Shown here: positions 44,018-52,200 of the stretch, in pieces
How positions within the stretch are numbered: the first letter of the stretch is position 1
Layout of the letters: every line of letters begins with the position of its first letter
Source of the DNA: Pseudanabaena sp. ABRG5-3
GTDB lineage: Bacteria > Cyanobacteriota > Cyanobacteriia > Pseudanabaenales > Pseudanabaenaceae
Direction of reading: 5' to 3'
Length of the DNA: 64,000 nt
Assembly (NCBI RefSeq): GCF_003967015.1
Contig: NZ_AP017560.1
Location: forward strand, 3,656,048 to 3,720,047
Translations under genes and position numbers: made by a program
Notes under the pieces: model-generated
Told to the model about the DNA's origin: nothing
The model's input: the letters and a program-made list of their open reading frames with translations, nothing else
The model's database searches: none

Positions 44018-44722
44018 ATGACGAAACCTTTATTGATTGTTGGTAGTGATACGGGTGTGGGTAAGACAGTATTAACCGCAGCCCTAGCCGCCTATTGGTT
44101 AACCTATCGCGATCGCAATTTTTCTCCAAATACCCCTAGTACAGCTTTAGGCATTTATAAGCCTTTGCAATCGGGAGAAGGCGATCGCGAATTTTATAAT
44201 CAAACATTTTCCCTATCGCAAACCCTTGCGGAAATTACACCCCTATATTTTGAAACTCCCATTGCCCCTGCGATCGCTGCTCATAAGGAAGGAAAAGCGA
44301 TCGATTTGGGACTAATTTGGCAACAGTTCCAGAAGTTGCAACAACAAAAGGAATGTTTGCTAGTTGAGGCAATGGGAGGCTTAGGCTCGCCGATTACCGA
44401 TGAATATATCGTGGCGGATTTGGCGCGAGATTGGCATCTGGATACGATCTTAGTTGTGCCTGTGCGGTTGGGAGCAATTTCTCAAGCGATCGCTAATGTG
44501 GCTCTGGCGACTTTGCAAAAGGTGAAGTTGCGTGGCATTGTCCTGAGTTGCTCACAAATCTATACCGAAGAAGAAATTGAGCAGCTTGCACCTCCCCAGA
44601 TGATTTCCAGACTGACTTCAGTTCCTGTATTTGGCATCCTGCCCTGTATTGAGAATCTCAGTGATATTTCTCAGCTTGCCCATGCTGCTTCCGATTTAGA
44701 CATAGAAAGAATTCTAGTTTAG
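44018..44722 (+). CDS. bioD: Dethiobiotin synthetase
   Basis: ATP-dependent ring closure of 7,8-diaminopelargonic acid to dethiobiotin, the penultimate step of biotin synthesis. The P-loop IVGSDTGVGKTVLTAALAAY, the GIYKPLQSGEG substrate loop with conserved Lys, and VEAMGGLGSPITDEYIVADL are diagnostic. At 234 residues it is normal in length. No other bio genes are nearby. Confidence 0.94.
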   Translation: MTKPLLIVGSDTGVGKTVLTAALAAYWLTYRDRNFSPNTPSTALGIYKPLQSGEGDREFYNQTFSLSQTLAEITPLYFETPIAPAIAAHKEGKAIDLGLIWQQFQKLQQQKECLLVEAMGGLGSPITDEYIVADLARDWHLDTILVVPVRLGAISQAIANVALATLQKVKLRGIVLSCSQIYTEEEIEQLAPPQMISRLTSVPVFGILPCIENLSDISQLAHAASDLDIERILV

Positions 44723-44742
44723 TGCTGATAGTGCTTTCGCGA

Positions 44743-44789
44743 TAAAGAGGTTTGTTTCCCAGCCTTTGGCTGGGAAACAAACCTCTTTA
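44743..44789 (+). terminator. 22-bp hairpin after bioD
   Basis: TAAAGAGGTTTGTTTCCC and AGCC, the loop TTT, then GGCTGGGAAACAAACCTC and TTTA make a perfect stem 20 bases after the bioD stop. Confidence 0.8.
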
Positions 44790-44840
44790 CTTAGAACTTC
44801 GCAAAGCGAGGTTCACATTTAGTACGGGTATCGTTTGGCG

Positions 44841-46166
44841 ATGACCTGCACTAATGATATAAATGAAGCTATGTATGATCGCCTTACCTCAATCGCCTTT
44901 CTCAAAGAAATTTCAGCCGATCACCAAGGCTTTGATCGGGCTGAAATTGTGGCGACTTTAGGCGATCGCCTAATTACCCTAGGGCGCGATCCTAGTTGTG
45001 ACATCGCGATCAATATCAATCTCTATGGAGCAGTTTCCCGTCGCCATGCGGAGATTCGCCCCATAGCTAACAAAAATTTTCAGGGTTGGGAAATTTGCGA
45101 TCTCGATAGCGCCAATGGCACATTTATCAACGATCGCCGCCTCTATGGTTGTTATACGCTCAAACATGGCGATCGCATCCAGTTAACAAAAGATGGCCCC
45201 CAATTTATCTTTGAGCTAGAGTCTAGTCCTGATACCACGGTTGGCACAGACTATAGCCGTCGTCCGCGATCGCAAATTACTAGCATTACTCTCACAAAAC
45301 TATTACCAATTTTCTCGACAGGTAACGATCTCTGGAAAAAAGCCTATCTTCTCCCAGGGATGGCGACAGTCGGCTTTGTGGTGATGATGTTTGCTTTTTT
45401 GGGGCAACCGCAATTATTTAATCTCACAATTTCTGTCTATATCAGCCTCGCCGCCTATTATTTTGTCTATCAACTTTGTGGCAAGAATAAGCCTTGGTGG
45501 GTAATTTTAGGCGCGGCGATATTTACCGCAATTATTCTCAGAAGCCCAATTTTAAATCTGTTTCTTTGGTTCTTCTATAAAGTCCTACCTGGAACTGCGC
45601 CGACGGGACAGGTGAGTTTTGTCAGTGTTTTGATTTCCATGTTTTTTGGGGCGGGGATGATGGAGGAATTGCTCAAGGCATTACCAGTATTTTCGCTCTG
45701 GTTTATGGGTTTACGATTGGGCAAGAAATGGCGATCGCGTATTGGTATTAGCGAACCCTTGGATGGAATCTTAATTGGAGCAGCTTCCGCAGTTGGCTTT
45801 ACCTTAACGGAAACTCTGGGTTTATATGTTCCCAGCATTGTCCAGAGTGTGGCAAATCAAGCGCTTAGCCCTGAGATTGCCGAACTGACAGGTTTACAGC
45901 TATTAATTCCCCGTGTGCTTGGTTCCGTAGCAGGACATATGGCATATAGCGGCTATTTCGGCTATTTCATCGGTTTGAGCGTGATGAAGCCTTCGCTCCG
46001 TTGGCAAATTCTCACGATTGGCTATCTTAGTTCCGCGTTGCTCCATGCCCTGTGGAATACCAGTGCCTTAGTCAGTTTTTGGCTATTGGCGATCGTCGGT
46101 GGCGTTTCCTATGCCTTTCTTGTCGCAGCGATTCTTAAAGCCCATAGTTTTTCTTCTAAGGTTTAG
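44841..46166 (+). CDS. FHA-domain PrsW-family intramembrane protease
   Basis: About 441 residues. A cytoplasmic FHA domain at about residues 25-110 has GDRLITLGRDPSCDI and VSRRHAEIRP...SANGTFINDRRL, which would bind phosphothreonine peptides. The C-terminal ~280 residues are a PrsW-type membrane protease with about eight helices; the key motif is MMEELLKALPVFSLWF (the EE pair), followed by DGILIGAASAVGFTLTET and a conserved His region near ALLHALWN. PrsW of Bacillus cleaves an anti-sigma factor. Start at ATG 44841; a TTG two codons earlier is possible. Confidence 0.87.
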   Translation: MTCTNDINEAMYDRLTSIAFLKEISADHQGFDRAEIVATLGDRLITLGRDPSCDIAININLYGAVSRRHAEIRPIANKNFQGWEICDLDSANGTFINDRRLYGCYTLKHGDRIQLTKDGPQFIFELESSPDTTVGTDYSRRPRSQITSITLTKLLPIFSTGNDLWKKAYLLPGMATVGFVVMMFAFLGQPQLFNLTISVYISLAAYYFVYQLCGKNKPWWVILGAAIFTAIILRSPILNLFLWFFYKVLPGTAPTGQVSFVSVLISMFFGAGMMEELLKALPVFSLWFMGLRLGKKWRSRIGISEPLDGILIGAASAVGFTLTETLGLYVPSIVQSVANQALSPEIAELTGLQLLIPRVLGSVAGHMAYSGYFGYFIGLSVMKPSLRWQILTIGYLSSALLHALWNTSALVSFWLLAIVGGVSYAFLVAAILKAHSFSSKV

Positions 46167-46170
46167 AAAA

Positions 46171-46731
46171 ATGGCTTCGACACAACAGTATTTTGTTTTT
46201 CCGAATCAATATTCATGGAAAGAATTTAAGACACTTTCGGCTTTAATCGGTGATTCACGTAATATCCATCTTAATTATCTTGACGGTACTATCGAGATTA
46301 TGACCACATCTGCTGCCCATGAAATCATCGTGCATTTACTCTCGATGTTGTTGGGAATTTACTTTGCAGAAATGGATATTGATTTTATTCCTACGGGTAG
46401 CGCTACGCTGGAATCAGAAGCTAAAGGGGCAAGTGTAGAGCCAGATCTGTCTTTTTGTTTTGGTAATAAAGTGGGCGATCGCGATTTAGCAATTGAAGTG
46501 ATTTTTACCAGTGGCAATGTCGCCAAATTAGAACGTTACCGTCGCTTTAATACCAAGGAAGTATGGTTTTGGGAAGATGGCAAATTTTCTCTCTATCGAT
46601 TACGTGACAATAGCTATGAGATAATCGCCCAAAGTGAATGCTTACCCCAGCTTGATTTGGAACTACTTGCCCGTTGTTTACTGATGGCAGAGCCAAAATT
46701 AGCACTCAAAGCATTTCGGCAAGGACTATAA
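46171..46731 (+). CDS. Uma2-family (DUF820) protein
   Basis: A 186-residue Uma2 protein. The nuclease-fold residues are in GSATLESEAKGASVEPDLSF (PD-like), DLAIEVIFTSG (E-x-V) and NTKEVWFWEDGKF. The open frame runs 24 codons upstream into the PrsW gene; I take the ATG at 46171, four bases after that stop. It overlaps the converging deacetylase gene by six bases at the 3' ends. Confidence 0.85.
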   Translation: MASTQQYFVFPNQYSWKEFKTLSALIGDSRNIHLNYLDGTIEIMTTSAAHEIIVHLLSMLLGIYFAEMDIDFIPTGSATLESEAKGASVEPDLSFCFGNKVGDRDLAIEVIFTSGNVAKLERYRRFNTKEVWFWEDGKFSLYRLRDNSYEIIAQSECLPQLDLELLARCLLMAEPKLALKAFRQGL

Positions 46732-47643
46732 ACGATATTGTCTATAAACATTACTGGCGGCGCGATGTAAGAGGGAATGTCGATAAACTAGCGATCGCAT
46801 ATCTTCGCAATAACCACCACCAATCACACAGGCGACAGGAAAACCTTGGGACACACAGGTACTCAAAACCTGCATATCGCGCCGATAGAGTCCCGAATCC
46901 GTAAGCGCTAATTTGCCTAAGCGATCGCCTATGTGCGGATCGACACCTGCATCATAGAGAACCAGATCAGGCTGAATTTCACTCAGTAAATCGGGTAAAT
47001 GATTGGCAAGGGTACGTAAATAAGCATCATCTTCCATTCCTTCAGGTAAGGGAACATCGCGATCGCTAATTTGTTTAACCGAGGGAAAGTTAATCTGGCA
47101 ATGCATGGAGAAAGTGAATACATTCGGCTCATCCTGAAAAATAAGTGCAGTACCATCCCCCTGATGCACATCCAAATCAACAATTAAGATCTTCTTGACT
47201 AACCCCTCATTGAGCAGTACTCGTGAGGCGATCGCTAAATCATTAAAGATACAAAATCCTGAACCGTAGCTAGGAAAAGCATGGTGAGTTCCCCCTGCGG
47301 TGTTGCAGGCCAAACCATGAGCTAATGCTAATCTGGCGGTTAATAATGTGCCACCAACAGCAATTCTCGTCCGATAGGCAAGTTCATAACTCCAAGGCAA
47401 ACCGATACGGCGTTGGGCTTTATGGTCGAGCGTACCTCGCCAGTATGCCTCGACATATTGGCGATCGTGGACTGAGGCGATGATCTCTAGATCTGGTAAT
47501 TCGGGGCGAAAAAATTGCTCTGGTCGGGCGACTCCATCGGCAATTAGCATCTCGTAAAGCAAGCGAAATTTCTCCATCGGAAAGCGATGGGTATTAGCGA
47601 TCGGCGCGACATAGTTGGGATGATAGACGAGAGGTAAATCCAT
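46726..47643 (-). CDS. Histone-deacetylase-family amidohydrolase
   Basis: An arginase-deacetylase-fold zinc hydrolase of the AcuC/HDAC superfamily, about 305 residues. Active-site parts are GGTHHAFPSYGSGFCIFNDL (tandem His), ILIVDLDVHQGDGTA (Asp-x-His Zn ligands), LVLYDAGVDPHIGDRLG (third Zn ligand) and VACVIGGGY. Bacterial members remove acyl groups from polyamines or protein lysines; the substrate here is not known. I start at ATG 47643; a GTG five codons upstream also fits. Confidence 0.9.
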   Translation of the reverse strand: MDLPLVYHPNYVAPIANTHRFPMEKFRLLYEMLIADGVARPEQFFRPELPDLEIIASVHDRQYVEAYWRGTLDHKAQRRIGLPWSYELAYRTRIAVGGTLLTARLALAHGLACNTAGGTHHAFPSYGSGFCIFNDLAIASRVLLNEGLVKKILIVDLDVHQGDGTALIFQDEPNVFTFSMHCQINFPSVKQISDRDVPLPEGMEDDAYLRTLANHLPDLLSEIQPDLVLYDAGVDPHIGDRLGKLALTDSGLYRRDMQVLSTCVSQGFPVACVIGGGYCEDMRSLVYRHSLLHRAASNVYRQYRL

Positions 47644-47751
47644 TGATAATCTCAACACTATCTTGACATGTTACTAAAAAGTAGCTACTGTAATTACAAT
47701 TTGTAAATTATTTTCTCGATTGTCGCTATTTAAAGGTCATGAAAACAGGGC

Positions 47752-48033
47752 ATGAAAAAGCAGCCACGAGTTCAGAGTATTAAGTTAGTTTCGATTGGCA
47801 ACTCTAAAGGCGTGAGATTGCCTAAGTTGATATTACAAAAGTATGGCTTTGCCGATGAGTTGCTTTTGGAAGAGACAGAGCAGGGGATTTTGTTGCGAAA
47901 AGTGGATGATGTGAAGTTGTCTTGGGAGGAGACTTATCGGGCAATGGCTCAGGAACGTGAAGATTGGCAAGATTTTGAAAATATTGTTTTAGATGGAATG
48001 GAGATGGATGAAGCTGCAACCCAAACGCTATGA
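47752..48033 (+). CDS. AbrB/MazE-type antitoxin
   Basis: A 93-residue swapped-hairpin AbrB-fold protein. The DNA-binding part VSIGNSKGVRLPKLILQKYG is typical of MazE antitoxins; the C-terminal acidic tail (LSWEETYRAMAQEREDWQDF) would bind the toxin. It overlaps the MazF-like gene by 26 bases, the usual toxin-antitoxin order and coupling. Confidence 0.88.
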   Translation: MKKQPRVQSIKLVSIGNSKGVRLPKLILQKYGFADELLLEETEQGILLRKVDDVKLSWEETYRAMAQEREDWQDFENIVLDGMEMDEAATQTL

Positions 48034-48337
48034 AATTTATTTTGCTGATTTCAATCCTACGCTTGGTGGTGAAATTAGCAAAATCCGTCCTGTGGTTGTG
48101 ATTAGTCAAGATGCGATGAATTCTGCTCTAGATACTGTGGTGATTTGTCCTTTAACTTCTAAGCTGCATCCGAAATGGCGCAGTCGTTTGCAAATTAATT
48201 GTGCTGGAGCAGATGCTGAGATTGCCGTAGATCAGATTCGGACTATTAGCAAGGTTCGGCTAAAAAATAAGATTGATATTTTGTCTGAGGATGAGGCGGC
48301 TCAGTTAAGAAGGATTATTACGGAAATGTATGGATAA
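48008..48337 (+). CDS. MazF/PemK-type mRNA interferase
   Basis: A 109-residue MazF-family endoribonuclease toxin. The signature RYEIYFADFNPTLGGEISKI, RPVVVISQD and VICPLTSK are present, as is the later VDQIRTISKVRL. I choose the ATG at 48008 (MKLQPKRYEIY) over one five codons upstream because the family begins there. Normal length with no visible damage, so probably active. Confidence 0.9.
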   Translation: MKLQPKRYEIYFADFNPTLGGEISKIRPVVVISQDAMNSALDTVVICPLTSKLHPKWRSRLQINCAGADAEIAVDQIRTISKVRLKNKIDILSEDEAAQLRRIITEMYG

Positions 48338-48366
48338 TTGGGTGTGCTGTGCGCTCGCTTTTTGAT

Positions 48367-48687
48367 CTAACTAGTTGCTAATGTAGGGAGTTTTAGAGGG
48401 ACAAGTGCTTTATGTAATATGCTGGGTTTTGCATTTAAGTAGATCTCTTGGCAGTTAATCTCGTTATAGCCTACTACTACTGCGCCTATGATTGAGCCAA
48501 TTTCAGGATACATCTCTGTACTAATGACTCCCTCGTCTAAGAAATCGGGAATTTTAATCAAGCCTTTAACCAAGGATTCGTCAATTTTAATAAAGATTCC
48601 AAATGGTGCATGAAATTCTACTTTGCCAAGTACAAATTCACCTAGCTTGTATTTGGATTTGATTTGCTCCCAGTTGACGCGATCCAT
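48367..48687 (-). CDS. S1-domain RNA-binding protein
   Basis: A 106-residue protein with one S1 (OB-fold) domain at about residues 12-85: GEFVLGKVEFHAPFGIFIKI, the IKIPDF strand and IGSIIGAVVVGYNEI. It is four bases downstream of the 121-codon gene on the same strand, so the two are surely co-transcribed. It probably binds RNA or ribosomes. The context is unlike ribosomal S1 genes. Confidence 0.75.
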   Translation of the reverse strand: MDRVNWEQIKSKYKLGEFVLGKVEFHAPFGIFIKIDESLVKGLIKIPDFLDEGVISTEMYPEIGSIIGAVVVGYNEINCQEIYLNAKPSILHKALVPLKLPTLATS

Positions 48688-48691
48688 ATAA

Positions 48692-49057
48692 TCACCGTGG
48701 TTTAAGTACTCGTGGAAATTGATTGAGAATTGGAAATAATTTTTGAGGAATAACTACTTCAATCCTTTCGCGGTTGTCTTTTTCATCATAACGATTTTCA
48801 AGAGGCTTGAAATAGCGATCGTAAATTTCTCGATCTATCTCGATTTCTAGAATACCATCTTTATAGCTTTGGTTGAACTCTTCGGCGATGCTTCTGTCAT
48901 TAGCGCCAGCAAAGTAGCAACTTCCGTCAAGGTAGGGAGGATCGTAGGGGAAATCGATAGGTTGAAATCCTTCTTCTAATAATTTTTGACCTTTACCTTT
49001 TTGAGGAGCTTTGTATATTGTGATGGTTTGGGTGGATTTTGATCGCTCAGAAAGCAT
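48692..49057 (-). CDS. Unknown protein upstream of the S1-domain gene
   Basis: A 121-residue soluble protein, mixed charged, with KLLEEGFQPIDFPYDPPYLD, an acidic middle and EVVIPQKLFPILNQFPRVLK at the end. No family recognised. The four-base gap to the S1 gene suggests they work together; a toxin-antitoxin or immunity-like pair is possible but not supported by motif. Confidence 0.55.
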   Translation of the reverse strand: MLSERSKSTQTITIYKAPQKGKGQKLLEEGFQPIDFPYDPPYLDGSCYFAGANDRSIAEEFNQSYKDGILEIEIDREIYDRYFKPLENRYDEKDNRERIEVVIPQKLFPILNQFPRVLKPR

Positions 49058-49193
49058 GAATTGATATCTTGACTTAGAAAAACATTAGAATTGCAAACTA
49101 TTTTAGCAGTTTGTCTTTCAGCCAAACTTTAAGATCGCTTTGTGATGGGATTAGGGGCGATCGCTTAACTCGCAACCCAAACATCAGAGATTA

Positions 49194-49259
49194 AGATCCC
49201 CGACTTTTTTTGTGAACTTGGAAAATCACTTTTGATAGCAGAGAAAAAGTCGGGGATCT
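49194..49259. mobile_element. AGATCCCCGACTTTTT inverted-repeat element
   Basis: A 66-base non-coding element has near-perfect ends AGATCCCCGACTTTTT and AAAAAGTCGGGGATCT. This palindromic, MITE-like type is common in cyanobacteria. It lies between the 121-codon gene and the STAND gene. Confidence 0.75.
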
Positions 49260-49297
49260 GGGCATTTAGCGGTTACCTGTGATATCCGACTTAAGCA

Positions 49298-52200
49298 TTA
49301 AGAGTTGTTCTCATCTTTCGCGTCTTTTCTCCATTTTTCCACTCTCTCCTCAGTAAATGGATTTTTGCCTTCTTTCAGAGCATTTAATCTGATTTGTTGC
49401 TCTGAATAAGGAGCAACATCTGGATATTCTTTTGACTTGATTGCCAGAATGCTCTCAAGATACTGACGATAGATTCTTGGGATCATGAATTCAATTTCTG
49501 CGATCGCGCCATTAAAATCTCCTGATATTGACCTAGCTTGGGTTCTTCTACTGCGAATATAGAGATTGTCGGGTTCGAGATTAACAGCGTTATTGCAAGC
49601 AAACATGACTTGATTAGCAGAGTTGTATAAGATGCCATGCCAGCAAAGTCTCTCCCATGAAGCTGCGGATACTTTGATATTACGATCGCGTTTAAAGGCT
49701 TCGTCATAGGCAACTAAGGCAGACTTAATATCTCCTTCTTTAGCTAAGCGTTCTCCTTTAGAAATGAAGTATGGACTGATTTCTGTTTGTGGATCGAGAG
49801 AAATGTTGCTATCTAGCTTCTTTGCTTCTTGAAATAGTGATAGAGCCACTTCAGGTTTACCACTCATGCCTTTCGTTCTTGCTTCGGCGACTAGGGCAGG
49901 AGCTGCCGCTTTCAGTGTTTGGGGATTGCGGCAATTTGCTATTTTTTGCTGTAAATCTGGAGTTGTTGCAATGTAGTCTTGCAGCCAATAGCAAGCAAGC
50001 CCAATCTGACGATCTAAGTCCAAACTCCACAATTTGACCATTTTGTCCGAACTTGCTGTTGCAATCGTCTTGCTATCGGGACTAAAGGCTACGCTCACGA
50101 CATAAGAACCATGCCCTTTCAAGGTTTGGATTTCTTTTCCATCCAGATTCCACAATTTGATGGTTTTGTCATCACTTCCAGTGGCAATGGTCTTGCCATC
50201 GGGACTAAAGGCGATGTCATTGACGCTAGCGCCATGCCCTTTGAAGGTTTGGAGTTCTTTACCTTCGAGATTCCACAATTTGACGGTTTTATCCTCACTT
50301 GCTGTGGCAATCGTCTTGCCATCTGGACTGAAGGCTACGCTATAGACAACATCGCTATGCCCTTTGAAAGTTTGGAGTTCTTTACCTTCGAGATTCCACA
50401 ATTTGACGGTTTTATCCTCACTTGCTGTGGCAATCGTCTTGCCATCTGGACTGAAGGCAACTCTCCAGACAACATCGCTATGCCCTTTGAAAGTTTGGAG
50501 TTCTTTACCCTGAAGATTCCACAATTTGACGGTTTTGTCCTTACTTGCTGTGGCAATGGTCTTGCCATCAGGACTAAAGGCTACGTTATTGACAAAATCG
50601 CTATGCCCTTTGAAAGTTTGGAGTTCTTTACCCTCAAGATTCCACAATTTGACGGTTTTGTCATCACTTCCAGTGGCAATGGTCTTGCCATCGGGACTAA
50701 AGCCAACGTTCCTGACAACATCGCTATGCCCTTTGAAGGTTTGGATTTCTTTTCCTTCCAGATTCCACAATTTGACGGTTTTGTCCCAACTTCCTGTGGC
50801 AATGGTCTTGCCATCGGGACTAAAGGCTACACTTCTAACCCAATCCCTATGCCCTCTGAAGGTTTGGAGTTCTTTACCATCGAGATTCCACAATTTGGCG
50901 GTTTTGTCCCAACTTCCTGTGGCAATCGTCTTGCCATCAGGACTAAAGGCTACGCTCACGACAGTATTGCTATGCCCTTTGAAGGTTCGGAGTTCTCTAC
51001 CATCGAGATTCCACAATTTGACCGTGTAGTCGCCACTTCCTGCGGCAATCGTCTTGCTATCAGGACTAAAGGCAATGCTACCGACACTACCACTATGCCT
51101 GAAGGTTTGGATTTCTTTACCATCGAGATTCCACAATTTGACCGTGTAGTCGCCACTTCCTGTGGCAATCGTCTTGCCATCTGGACTAAAGGCTACGCTA
51201 TAGACAACATTGCTATGCCCTTTGAAGGTTTGGAGTTCTTTACCTTCGAGATTCCACAATTTGACGGTGTCGTCCGCACTTGCTGTGGCAATCGTCTTGC
51301 CATCTGGACTGAAGGCAACTCTCCAGACAACATCGCTATGCCCTTTGAAAGTTTGGATTTCTTTACCCTGAAGATTCCACAATTTGACGGTTTTGTCCTT
51401 ACTTGCTGTGGCAATCGTCTTGCCATCTGGACTAAAGGCTACGCTATAGACAACATTGCTATGCCCTTTGAAGGTTTGGAGTTCTTTACCTTCGAGATTC
51501 CACAATTTGACGGTTTTATCCTCACTTGCTGTGGCAATGGTCTTGCCATCGGGACTAAAGCCAACGTTCCTGACAACATCGCTATGCCCTTTGAAGGTTT
51601 GGATTTCTTTTCCTTCCAGATTCCACAATTTGACGGTGTTGTCCCCACTTCCTGTGGCAATGGTCTTGCCATCGGGACTAAAGGCAACGCTCCTGACAAC
51701 ATCGCTGTGACTAAGAAGACGATTTTTTTCTTGCATGGCATAGACAACTTCTTCGATTGAAGTAGTTACGCGGATCTTAGTATCAGAAGAAGCGATCTTG
51801 TTTTTTTGTAATCTCTCGCCAGTCTCCACTGCCTCAACTAACGCCTCAAGCTGAAGATTGCCATTTAGCAGCGATAACATCTTGTAGCTACTAGATACAA
51901 ACTGCGCGTCAACGCTAGCTTTTAGAGCCATAAAACCCGCAATTCCCGCTCCAACTGCCATTACACTTGCCACAATCCCCACCCCAAAAGCCAACCGACT
52001 CCGCCCCCTTGCCTTAAACTTCGCCGCCTCTTCCTCCTTCACCGCAACACTCAGCCGATCCACAGTTTCCCGCAGAGTCTCCTTAGTCTCCGCCAACTCT
52101 TGCTGTAACTTCGCCATCTCAGGCGCTTGCGACGCACGGATAAACTCCGCTAGATAATCATGTACCAACTGATAGCGATCCAAAGGCGACTCAGGGATTA

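Noticed and set aside
50001-51730. Tandem direct repeats that could suggest a CRISPR array
   Set aside because: The units are 123 bases with no short repeat/unique spacer alternation, and they encode WD40 blades in frame.
50111-51760. 549-codon open frame on the plus strand with repeated IPQFDG units
   Set aside because: It lies exactly antisense to the WD40 array; its repeat is the reverse reading of the same 123-base unit, and openness follows from the biased repeat. No family features.
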